Positions 1-4,684 of a stretch of DNA of 6,188 bases are shown in pieces. Where the stretch lies: positions 1 through 6,188 of the forward strand of contig JAEWFB010000482.1 of the NCBI GenBank assembly GCA_023389095.1, read 5' to 3'. A model generated the notes under the pieces. That model had not been told where the DNA came from and did no database searches. It saw nothing but the letters and a program-made list of their open reading frames with translations. Both the position numbers and the translations under genes were made by a program. This DNA comes from Actinomycetes bacterium (GTDB lineage Bacteria; Actinomycetota; Actinomycetes; Actinomycetales; Dermatophilaceae). Each line of letters opens with the position of its first letter. The stretch's first letter is position 1.

Positions 1-250
1 CGCCGCGGAGCGGCCCGGGAACCTGCTCCCCGACGCGGACCGTGACGCCGAGCTCCTCGCGCACCTCGCGGTGCAGCGCGGCGATCGGCTCCTCCCCCGG
101 CTCGACCTTGCCGCCGGGCAGCTCCCACCCGCCCGCGAGCACCGAGGGCTCGGTGCGGCGGGCCGAGAGCAGACGCGTTGGGCGGGCCAGGTCGTCGACG
201 AGGGCCGCGCCGACGACGAGGCGTGCGGGGACGGGGGCAGTCGTGCTCAT
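1..250 (-). CDS. MutT-family Nudix hydrolase, 5' part only (possibly MutT2-like)
   Basis: This minus-strand gene starts at the ATG whose complement is at 248-250 and stays open for 83 codons to the left edge, so the C-terminal part is missing. The start gives a normal Nudix N-terminus (MSTTAPVPARLVVGAALVDD), and no strong ribosome binding site is visible in front of it. The Nudix box is complete and matches the GX5EX7REUXEEXGU consensus: G47, E53, R61-E62-V63, E65-E66 and G68-V69. It is preceded by the typical GWELPGGK approach at 41-48. The E62/E65/E66 cluster binds the divalent metal in this family. Members hydrolyse nucleoside diphosphate derivatives, typically damaged or non-canonical (d)NTPs, in the cytoplasm. 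The LAGGWELPGGKVEPGE stretch resembles small MutT/MutT2 proteins of actinobacteria, usually about 130-150 aa. The exact substrate cannot be told from this fragment. From memory, Mycobacterium tuberculosis also has mutT2 next to a dehydratase like the one at 324-656, which mildly favours a MutT2-like identity. Confidence 0.9.
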   Translation of the reverse strand, partial: MSTTAPVPARLVVGAALVDDLARPTRLLSARRTEPSVLAGGWELPGGKVEPGEEPIAALHREVREELGVTVRVGEQVPGPLRG

Positions 251-323
251 GGCGACGTCGATGGTGCCACATTCCCGGGGCGCACTCCGGACACGCGGGC
301 GCGAAACGGGGTTGACTGGGCTG
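251..323. other. Divergent intergenic region between the Nudix and dehydratase genes
   Basis: This 73-bp gap separates two head-to-head genes and must hold or overlap the promoters of both. I could not pick a convincing -10/-35 pair on either strand. A TTGACT at 312-317 looks like a -35 element, but it lies only 6 bases before the dehydratase ATG and has no -10 at a sensible spacing. No strong Shine-Dalgarno precedes either start, so leaderless or weakly led transcripts are possible. Confidence 0.5.
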
Positions 324-656
324 ATGGCACGACGACTGGACGACGAGGAGATCACCCGGCAGCTCGGCGACCTGCCCGACTGGACCCGCGACGGCGACAC
401 CATCCGGGCCTCCTTCACCGCCTCGGACTTCCCGACCGGCATCCGGCTCGTCGACGAGGTCGCGGCCGACGCCGAGGCGATGCAGCACCATCCCGACATC
501 GACATCCGCTGGACGACGCTCAGCTTCGCCCTCTCGACGCACTCCGAGGGCGGGCTGACCCAGCTGGACGTCGAGCTGGCGCACCAGATCTCGCAGGCGG
601 CCGCCCGCCTGGGGGCGAGCGGCGACGCGACGACTCGGCCCTCCGACGCGCCGTAA
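324..656 (+). CDS. 4a-hydroxytetrahydrobiopterin dehydratase family protein (pterin-4a-carbinolamine dehydratase, PCD/PhhB type)
   Basis: This is a complete cytoplasmic protein of 110 aa, the usual size for the family (about 95-115). Family members dehydrate 4a-hydroxytetrahydropterin, recycling the pterin cofactor of aromatic amino acid hydroxylases. The active-site signature is intact: E51-x3-H55-H56-P57-x5-W63-x9-H73-x8-D82. The histidine pair and H73 correspond to the catalytic histidines. It is followed by the family-typical GGLT..D.ELAHQI stretch (76-89). The ATG at 324 is chosen because it gives the canonical N-terminus (MARRLDDEEITRQLGDLPDW). The open frame continues upstream but lies antisense to the Nudix gene there. 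A TTG at 312 in the same frame is a less likely start. The last ~12 residues (after 98) are a non-conserved tail. No hydroxylase gene is visible nearby, so a phenylalanine-hydroxylase partner is not shown. Many bacteria carry such proteins without an obvious hydroxylase, where moonlighting or molybdopterin-related roles have been proposed. Confidence 0.9.
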   Translation: MARRLDDEEITRQLGDLPDWTRDGDTIRASFTASDFPTGIRLVDEVAADAEAMQHHPDIDIRWTTLSFALSTHSEGGLTQLDVELAHQISQAAARLGASGDATTRPSDAP

Positions 657-658
657 CT

Positions 659-664
659 TAGGAT
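659..664 (+). promoter_or_regulatory. Candidate -10 element of the CNNM operon (leaderless start)
   Basis: TAGGAT fits the actinobacterial TANNNT -10 consensus and stands out in this GC-rich context. A transcription start about 7 bases after the hexamer would fall on the A of the ATG at 671, giving a leaderless message for the small ORF. No good -35 is seen at the expected distance (about 636-641), which is common in actinobacteria. The element begins only three bases after the dehydratase stop codon (654-656). Inferred from sequence only. Confidence 0.45.
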
Positions 665-670
665 CACCTC

Positions 671-799
671 ATGCGATCACACACCAGGCACGAGTCGCGC
701 GGGTCCCGCGACGGCTCCCAGGAGGGCCATAGTCCCTCGCCGGACGCTGTCCGGCCGCCCCCGTCCCACCACCCGCTCGCCGGGGTGGTGATCGCATGA
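671..799 (+). CDS. Possible 42-aa leader ORF upstream of, and overlapping, the first CNNM gene
   Basis: An ATG at 671 opens a 42-codon frame that ends in a TGA at 797-799. This overlaps the next start as ATGA (796-799), the arrangement used for translational coupling and found again between the two CNNM genes. The ATG sits where transcription is predicted to begin from the -10 box at 659-664, so it could be read leaderless. The peptide is hydrophilic, with arginine, serine and histidine in its first half. Its second half is proline-rich (SPSPDAVRPPPSHHP, residues 21-35), with no membrane segment and no known domain. About 36 of 42 codons end in G or C, lower than the neighbouring genes, and some codons are rare for such a genome (CGA, TCA, AGT, AGG). 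It may therefore be a regulatory leader rather than a functional protein, or a chance frame in a high-GC leader. The proline triplet lies just before the hairpin at 767-790, which covers the start region of the CNNM gene. Confidence 0.4.
   Translation: MRSHTRHESRGSRDGSQEGHSPSPDAVRPPPSHHPLAGVVIA
694..755 (+). promoter_or_regulatory. Three consecutive hairpins in the leader of the CNNM operon
   Basis: Three perfect inverted repeats follow one another. The first is GTCGCG at 694-699 with CGCGAC at 707-712 (6 bp, 7-nt loop). The second is GAGGG at 722-726 with CCCTC at 734-738 (5 bp, 7-nt loop). The third is GCCGGAC at 739-745 with GTCCGGC at 749-755 (7 bp, 3-nt loop), directly abutting the second. 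The 713-717 segment could alternatively pair with 724-728, which would exclude the second hairpin. I recognise no known riboswitch consensus. Hairpins of 5-7 bp arise by chance in such GC-rich DNA, so the structure is only suggestive. Confidence 0.35.
767..790 (+). promoter_or_regulatory. Hairpin masking the ribosome binding region of the first CNNM gene
   Basis: CACCACCC at 767-774 pairs perfectly with GGGTGGTG at 783-790 (8 bp, 8-nt loop). The 3' arm contains the only Shine-Dalgarno-like purine run before the ATG at 796 (GGTG, 5 bases upstream), so the fold would hide the initiation region. There is no T-tract, so it is not an intrinsic terminator. The 5' arm encodes the HHP end of the proline-rich part of the leader ORF. 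A ribosome translating or pausing there would open the hairpin. Confidence 0.45.
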
Positions 800-2355
800 G
801 CACTCTTCTCGGCATCGCCCTCGGCGTCCTGCTGATCCTCGCCCTCACGGCCGCCACCGGCTACTTCGTGGCCCAGGAGTTCGCCTACGTCGCCGTCGAC
901 CGGACCGCGCTGCGCGAGCTCGCCGACGCCGGTGACGCCGCCGCCCAGCGCGCCCTGGGCGTCACCTCGCAGCTGTCGTTCACCCTGTCGGCCGCGCAGT
1001 TCGGCATCACGGTCACGGCCCTGCTCGTCGGGTACGTGTCCGAACCCCTCGTCGGGGCCGGACTGGCCGAGCTGCTCGACCCGTCGATGTCCTACGCCAC
1101 GCGCCTGAGCCTGTCGGTCACCGCCGTGCTCGTCTTCTCCACGGTCGTGCAGATGGTGTTCGGCGAGCTCGCCCCGAAGAACCTCGCCATCGCCCGCACG
1201 GTGCCGCTGGCCCGGGCCCTGAGCCGCTCGACGCTCGTCTACCTCACGCTCGCCGGCCCGGTCGTCCGCCTCTTCGACCGCGCCTCCACGACGCTGCTGC
1301 GCAAGGTGGGCATCGAGCCCGTCGAGGAGCTCGAGCACGGCGCCACCGCCGAGGACCTCACCCGCATCATCGACGAGTCGCACGCCGGCGGCCTGCTCGA
1401 CGACGACCTCTCCGAGGTGCTCGAGGGCGGCCTGCGCTTCCGCGAGCTCGATGCCGGCGACGTCATGACGCCACGCGTGCGGGTCACGACGGTGCGCGCC
1501 TCCGAGCCGGTCTCACGGCTCGTCGAGCTGCTCGACACGGGCTGGTCCCGTTTCCCGGTCACCGGTAACGACGGCGACGACATCGTCGGGGTCGCCGGGA
1601 TCGCCGAGGTGCTCGCCGTCGACCCGGCGCGGCGAGCCGCGACGACCATCGGCACGGTCGTCCCCCAGCCGACCGTCGTGCCCACGAGCGCCCGGCTGCC
1701 CCGCGTCCTCGAGCAGATCCGCACCGACCACCGGCAGATGGCCGTCGTCGTCGACGAGCACGGCGGCTTCGCCGGCATCGTCACCTTCGAGGACATCGCC
1801 GAGGAGGTCGTCGGCGAGATCCTCGACGAGGACGATGCCGTTCCCGACGGCGTCGTCGACGCCGGCCACGACGCCTGGCTCGCACCGGGCCACCTGCGTC
1901 TCGACGAGCTCGACACCGCCACCGGCCTGCGGCTCGAGAGCGGCGACGAGTACTCGACGCTGAGCGGGCTCGTCCTCGAGCACCTCGGCCGCACCGCCGT
2001 CGCCGGCGACGTGGTCGCGGTCGAGGCGCGGCGTGAGGTCGCCGACCGGCGCCACGACGTGAGCAGCGACGACGACGGCGACGTCGCTGCCGCAGCCGAT
2101 CCCGGGCCGGATCATGACGGTGGGGATCGCACCGGTCGCACCGGTGCCGACGAGCGGGCGGAGCGGGACGAGCACGAGCCGCGTCGGGTACCCGTATCGG
2201 TGCACGTCACCGTCGAGGCGGTCGAGCGCCACGTGCCCTCCTCCGTGCGGGTCGAGGTGCTCGACCTCATGTCCGACCTCCAGTCGCTCACCGGCGACGG
2301 GCCGGACGGGCCGGACGGGCCCGCCCACACCGAGGCGACGGAGGTCGGCCGATGA
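796..2355 (+). CDS. CNNM/CBS-domain membrane protein, long paralogue (CorC/HlyC-type, putative Mg2+/divalent cation transporter)
   Basis: This 519-aa inner-membrane protein has the full CNNM architecture. The transmembrane domain (about 1-170) opens with a hydrophobic helix (3-26) leading into FVAQEFAYVAVDR and contains the family hallmark GELAPKNLAIA (123-133). A connecting acidic helical segment (about 178-220) follows, then a CBS pair (about 221-340) that begins with the typical DVMTPR (222-227) and ends with GFAGIVTFEDIAEEVVGEI. The CorC_HlyC C-terminal domain starts at about 358 (WLAPGHLRLDELD). Family members are dimeric; several prokaryotic ones export Mg2+, with the CBS domains sensing Mg-ATP. 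The C-terminal domain is interrupted by an acidic, low-complexity insert (about 412-464), and its last beta-hairpin seems to be VHVTVEAVERHVPSSVRVEVL (469-489). A GPDGPDGP repeat lies near the end. The start overlaps the stop of the leader ORF. The stop overlaps the next start (ATGA, 2352-2355), so both paralogues are coupled. Old 'hemolysin' labels are historical. The transported ion is inferred. Confidence 0.9.
   Translation: MSTLLGIALGVLLILALTAATGYFVAQEFAYVAVDRTALRELADAGDAAAQRALGVTSQLSFTLSAAQFGITVTALLVGYVSEPLVGAGLAELLDPSMSYATRLSLSVTAVLVFSTVVQMVFGELAPKNLAIARTVPLARALSRSTLVYLTLAGPVVRLFDRASTTLLRKVGIEPVEELEHGATAEDLTRIIDESHAGGLLDDDLSEVLEGGLRFRELDAGDVMTPRVRVTTVRASEPVSRLVELLDTGWSRFPVTGNDGDDIVGVAGIAEVLAVDPARRAATTIGTVVPQPTVVPTSARLPRVLEQIRTDHRQMAVVVDEHGGFAGIVTFEDIAEEVVGEILDEDDAVPDGVVDAGHDAWLAPGHLRLDELDTATGLRLESGDEYSTLSGLVLEHLGRTAVAGDVVAVEARREVADRRHDVSSDDDGDVAAAADPGPDHDGGDRTGRTGADERAERDEHEPRRVPVSVHVTVEAVERHVPSSVRVEVLDLMSDLQSLTGDGPDGPDGPAHTEATEVGR
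2299..2321 (+). repeat. Short in-frame tandem repeat, 9-bp unit
   Basis: GGGCCGGAC occurs twice in direct succession (2299-2307, 2308-2316), followed by a partial third copy (2317-2321). It encodes GPDGPDGP at residues 502-509 of the long CNNM protein, in its unstructured tail. Units of nine bases keep the frame, so length variation by slippage would only add or remove three residues. Confidence 0.75.
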
Positions 2356-3365
2356 CCACCGCCCTGCTCGTCTCGCTGCTCCTGCTCGCCCTCAACGCGT
2401 TCTTCGTCGCCGCCGAGTTCGCCCTCGTGGCCAGCAAGCGCCACCGACTCGAGGACCTCGCCGAGAAGGGCAGCGTCGCCGCCCGCTCGGCCGTCAAGGG
2501 CTCGCGCGAGCTGTCGCTCATGCTCGCCGGAGCCCAGCTCGGCATCACGCTGTGCACCCTCGGACTCGGCTCGCTCGCCAAGCCCGCCGTGGCCGAGCTG
2601 CTGACCCCGGTGTTCACCTTCCTGCGCCTGCCCGAGGCAGCCGCCTACCCGGTCGCGGTCGTCCTCGCCGTCGGCATCGTCGTGTTCCTGCACATGGTCG
2701 TCGGCGAGATGGCGCCGAAGTCGTGGGCCATCGCCCATCCCGAGCGCTCGGCCGTGCTCCTCGCGCTGCCGTTCCGTGGGTTCGCGTGGGTGGTGCGACC
2801 GGTGCTGAGCCTGCTCAACGCCATGGCGAACGCCTGCCTGCGACTCGTGCGCGTCCGACCGGTCGACGAGCTGGCCCAGGTCCACGGCCCGAAGGAGCTG
2901 CAGCTGCTCCTCGCCAGTGCCCACGAGCACGGCCAGCTGGCCGAGCCCGAGCACCGCGTCCTGTCGGGGGCCATCGCGCTCGACACGACGCCCCTGGCGG
3001 AGGCGGTCGTGCCCCTCGATCAGGTCGTCGGCGTCCCGGCGACCGCCTCGTGCACCGACGCAGAGGCGGTGTCCCGCGCGTCCGGTCGTTCCCGCCTCGT
3101 CGTCAGCGAGGACGGACGCCCGGTCGGGGTCGCGCACGTGCGCGACGTCGTGCGGGCGGTGCCGGACGCCCCGGTGACGACCGTCACGGCGCCCGTCGTC
3201 CGCGTCGCCGCCGGGCTCTCGCTGCTCGACGCGCTGTCCGTCCTTCGGGGTCAGCGGGCCCAGCTCGCCCTCGTCGACGGCCCGTCCGGACCGGTCGGGA
3301 TCGTCACGATGGAGGACCTGCTCGAACGCGTCCTGGGGCGCTTCGACGACGAGACCGACGCCTGA
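2352..3365 (+). CDS. CNNM/CBS-domain membrane protein, short paralogue (putative divalent cation transporter subunit)
   Basis: This 337-aa membrane protein is a paralogue of the upstream gene and overlaps it by 4 bp (ATGA). The transmembrane CNNM domain (about 1-175) begins with a helix running into LNAFFVAAEFALVASKR (14-30), includes LMLAGAQLGITLCTLGLG (56-73) and carries the hallmark GEMAPKSWAIAHPE (118-131). The acidic connector (about 172-210) and a CBS pair (about 215-330, ending GPVGIVTMEDLLERVLG) follow. The protein stops there and lacks the CorC_HlyC C-terminal domain of its partner. The first CBS repeat is divergent: the usual VMxPR at its start reads AVVPLDQV (218-225). CNNM proteins work as dimers, so a homodimer, or a heterodimer with the long copy, is plausible. 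Long/short tandem pairs of this kind also occur in other actinobacteria (from memory, Rv1842c/Rv1841c of M. tuberculosis). Cation export, probably Mg2+, is inferred from the family. A strong hairpin terminator follows about 57 bp downstream. Confidence 0.9.
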   Translation: MTTALLVSLLLLALNAFFVAAEFALVASKRHRLEDLAEKGSVAARSAVKGSRELSLMLAGAQLGITLCTLGLGSLAKPAVAELLTPVFTFLRLPEAAAYPVAVVLAVGIVVFLHMVVGEMAPKSWAIAHPERSAVLLALPFRGFAWVVRPVLSLLNAMANACLRLVRVRPVDELAQVHGPKELQLLLASAHEHGQLAEPEHRVLSGAIALDTTPLAEAVVPLDQVVGVPATASCTDAEAVSRASGRSRLVVSEDGRPVGVAHVRDVVRAVPDAPVTTVTAPVVRVAAGLSLLDALSVLRGQRAQLALVDGPSGPVGIVTMEDLLERVLGRFDDETDA

Positions 3366-3387
3366 GAGACCCCTGCCAATCCTCGGG

Positions 3388-3405
3388 GAGCCCGATGGGG
3401 GGCTC
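3388..3405 (+). other. Small hairpin downstream of the CNNM pair
   Basis: GAGCCC (3388-3393) pairs with GGGCTC (3400-3405) around a 6-nt loop, 22 bp after the stop codon. No T-tract follows. It could protect the 3' end of the message or help termination, but it is weak beside the next hairpin. Confidence 0.3.
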
Positions 3406-3421
3406 GCCACCCTCGGCGGCT

Positions 3422-3455
3422 GCGGGTCGGCGCCCGAAAACGGGCGCCGACCTGC
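3422..3455 (+). terminator. Strong hairpin terminator after the CNNM operon
   Basis: A 15-bp stem (3422-3436 with 3441-3455, a single G-T wobble at 3424/3453, the inner 12 bp perfect and GC-dominated) closes on an AAAA loop. It lies about 57 bp past the CNNM stop and well before the next promoter. There is no T-run after it, only a pyrimidine-rich stretch (CCTTCTCCC, 3461-3469). This matches the U-tract-less intrinsic terminators proposed for high-GC actinobacteria. As a near-perfect inverted repeat it would fold on both strands. Confidence 0.75.
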
Positions 3456-3480
3456 GCAATCCTTCTCCCGTGCGGGCCAC

Positions 3481-3552
3481 GTCGCCGAAAGATCTCCGCC
3501 CTGTCACGATTCGGCCAAGGCGGTTGCCGCCGGTGTTTCGTCGCTGAAAGAT
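3481..3552 (+). repeat. Direct repeat GTCGCYGAAAGAT upstream of the ABC transporter operon
   Basis: GTCGCCGAAAGAT at 3481-3493 recurs as GTCGCTGAAAGAT at 3540-3552 with one mismatch in 13, 59 bp apart. The second copy ends one base before the candidate -35 at 3554, a position where a regulator could act. A perfect GGCGG-TTG-CCGCC hairpin (3519-3531) lies between the copies. No known operator is recognised; two copies in intergenic DNA could be coincidence. Confidence 0.4.
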
Positions 3553-3553
3553 G

Positions 3554-3581
3554 TTGCGCGCGGTCTCGGGGGGCCTATGGT
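3554..3581 (+). promoter_or_regulatory. Candidate promoter of the ABC transporter operon
   Basis: TTGCGC (3554-3559) and TATGGT (3576-3581) are separated by 16 bp and resemble sigma-70-type -35 and -10 elements. Transcription would start near 3588, leaving a 5' UTR of about 60 nt that contains a 10-bp palindrome, CGTCCGGACG (3597-3606). The location between the terminator and the GTG start supports it. Inferred from sequence only. Confidence 0.45.
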
Positions 3582-3636
3582 GGCGGTCGCTTCGCACGTC
3601 CGGACGGCATCTCGCCCTCCGCGCAAGTCACGACCC

Positions 3637-3642
3637 GGAGGT
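3637..3642 (+). promoter_or_regulatory. Shine-Dalgarno of the permease gene, fixing its GTG start
   Basis: GGAGGT is a near-ideal ribosome binding site, 7 bases before the GTG at 3650. It decides the start in favour of this GTG over the in-frame ATG at 3551, which lies inside the promoter region and would add 33 residues unlike any permease N-terminus. Confidence 0.85.
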
Positions 3643-3649
3643 ACAGCTC

Positions 3650-4642
3650 GTGAGCACACCCCTTGAGGTGGAACCCGGCGCAGTGTCGGCGCAACCGGAA
3701 GCGGTAGCGCAGGGAGAGCGCAAGATCGAGGGGCGCTCGCTCGGACAGATCGCCTGGGCGAGGCTCAAGCGGGACAAGGTCGCCCTCGGTGGCGGCATCT
3801 TCGTGCTGCTGCTCATCCTCGGCGCCATCTGCGCACCGCTCATCGTCGGTCTGCTGGGCCACCCGCCGGACGAGTTCCACCAGGAGCTCATCGACCCCAA
3901 CCGGCAGATCCCGATCGCGCCCTACGGCGGGATGTCGTGGGACTTCCTCTTCGGCATCGAGCCGGTCAACGGCCGCGACATCTTCAGCCGGATCGTCTAC
4001 GGGTCGCAGATCTCGCTGCTCATCGCGTTCCTCGCGACGCTGCTGTCGGTCGCCATCGGCACCGTCCTCGGCGTCGTCGCCGGCTACTTCGGCGGACCCG
4101 TCGACACCCTCATCAGCCGGACGATGGACGTCTTCCTGGCCTTCCCGCTCCTCGTCTTCGCCATCGCCCTCGCCGGCGTCGTGCCCGACCAGGCGTTCGG
4201 CCTCAGCGGCGACGCGCTGCGCATCAGCGTCATCACCTTCATCATCGGCTTCTTCAACTGGCCCTACATCGGGCGCATCGTGCGCGGTCAGGCGCTGTCG
4301 CTGCGCGAACGTGAGTTCGTCGACGCCTCACGCAGCCTCGGTGCCCGCACCCCGCACATCCTCGCCAAGGAGGTGCTGCCCAACCTCGTCGCACCGATCC
4401 TCGTCTACGCGACGCTGCTCATCCCGAGCAACATCCTCTTCGAGGCCGGCCTGTCGTTCCTCGGCGTCGGCGTCCAGCCCCCGCGGGCCACGTGGGGCGG
4501 CATGCTCTCCGACGCCGCGCAGTGGTACCAGATCGACCCCTGGTTCATGCTCTGGCCCGGCCTCGCGATCTTCGTGACGGTCCTGGCCTTCAACCTCTTC
4601 GGGGACGGCCTCCGGGACGCCCTCGACCCGCGGTCGCGGTAA
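3650..4642 (+). CDS. ABC transporter permease, DppC/OppC type (peptide/nickel family)
   Basis: This 330-aa inner-membrane permease is one of the two channel subunits of a family-5 importer for oligopeptides, dipeptides or related solutes. A hydrophilic N-terminus (1-28) leads into an OppC_N-type segment (SLGQIAWARLKRDKVALGG, 30-48) and the first transmembrane helix (about 46-68). A periplasmic stretch (69-116, with FGIEPVNGRDIFSRIVYGSQ, the classic DppC approach motif) follows. The BPD_transp_1 core (about 117-320) has roughly five more helices. The cytoplasmic EAA loop that docks the ATPase is at 222-246 (EFVDASRSLGA... ...LPNL), with the invariant G231. GLSFLGVGVQPPRATWGGML (267-286) is typical of DppC. 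The end (FNLFGDGLRDALDPR) is canonical, so the gene is complete. It starts with GTG behind a strong Shine-Dalgarno. It appears to be the first gene of its operon, with the binding-protein gene 42 bp downstream. The second permease and the ATPases are not in the window. The substrate cannot be assigned. Confidence 0.92.
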   Translation: MSTPLEVEPGAVSAQPEAVAQGERKIEGRSLGQIAWARLKRDKVALGGGIFVLLLILGAICAPLIVGLLGHPPDEFHQELIDPNRQIPIAPYGGMSWDFLFGIEPVNGRDIFSRIVYGSQISLLIAFLATLLSVAIGTVLGVVAGYFGGPVDTLISRTMDVFLAFPLLVFAIALAGVVPDQAFGLSGDALRISVITFIIGFFNWPYIGRIVRGQALSLREREFVDASRSLGARTPHILAKEVLPNLVAPILVYATLLIPSNILFEAGLSFLGVGVQPPRATWGGMLSDAAQWYQIDPWFMLWPGLAIFVTVLAFNLFGDGLRDALDPRSR

Positions 4643-4666
4643 CCACCGCACCCGCATCCCGCAATA

Positions 4667-4673
4667 GAAGGAG
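4667..4673 (+). promoter_or_regulatory. Shine-Dalgarno of the substrate-binding protein gene
   Basis: GAAGGAG ends 11 bases before the ATG at 4685. It is a good anti-SD match at slightly long spacing and supports that start. No promoter or hairpin is evident in the 42-bp gap after the permease gene, so both genes are probably co-transcribed. Confidence 0.7.
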
Positions 4674-4684
4674 CGCATCCAGTC

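Noticed and set aside
42..323. Upstream extension of the dehydratase reading frame
   Set aside because: This stretch overlaps the Nudix gene on the other strand and encodes Ser/Arg/Pro-rich sequence. The conserved protein begins at the ATG at 324.
767..790. Leader hairpin as an intrinsic terminator
   Set aside because: No T-tract follows, and it lies directly before a start codon within an ATGA-coupled context. Masking of the initiation region is a better reading.
664..1383. Minus-strand open frame (239 codons) opposite the start of the long CNNM gene
   Set aside because: Low-complexity Gly/Arg/Glu composition with no recognisable domain. It runs across the leader and the CNNM membrane domain, so it is a high-GC shadow.
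2112..3410. Long minus-strand open frame (432 codons) across both CNNM genes
   Set aside because: It is antisense to two clear protein families. Its translation is Arg/Gly/Glu/Asp-rich low complexity, as expected opposite GC-rich codons, and it has no domain resemblance.
3551..3649. ATG-initiated 33-residue N-terminal extension of the permease
   Set aside because: It overlaps the candidate promoter, has no ribosome binding site and looks unlike a permease. GGAGGT sits 7 bases before the GTG at 3650.
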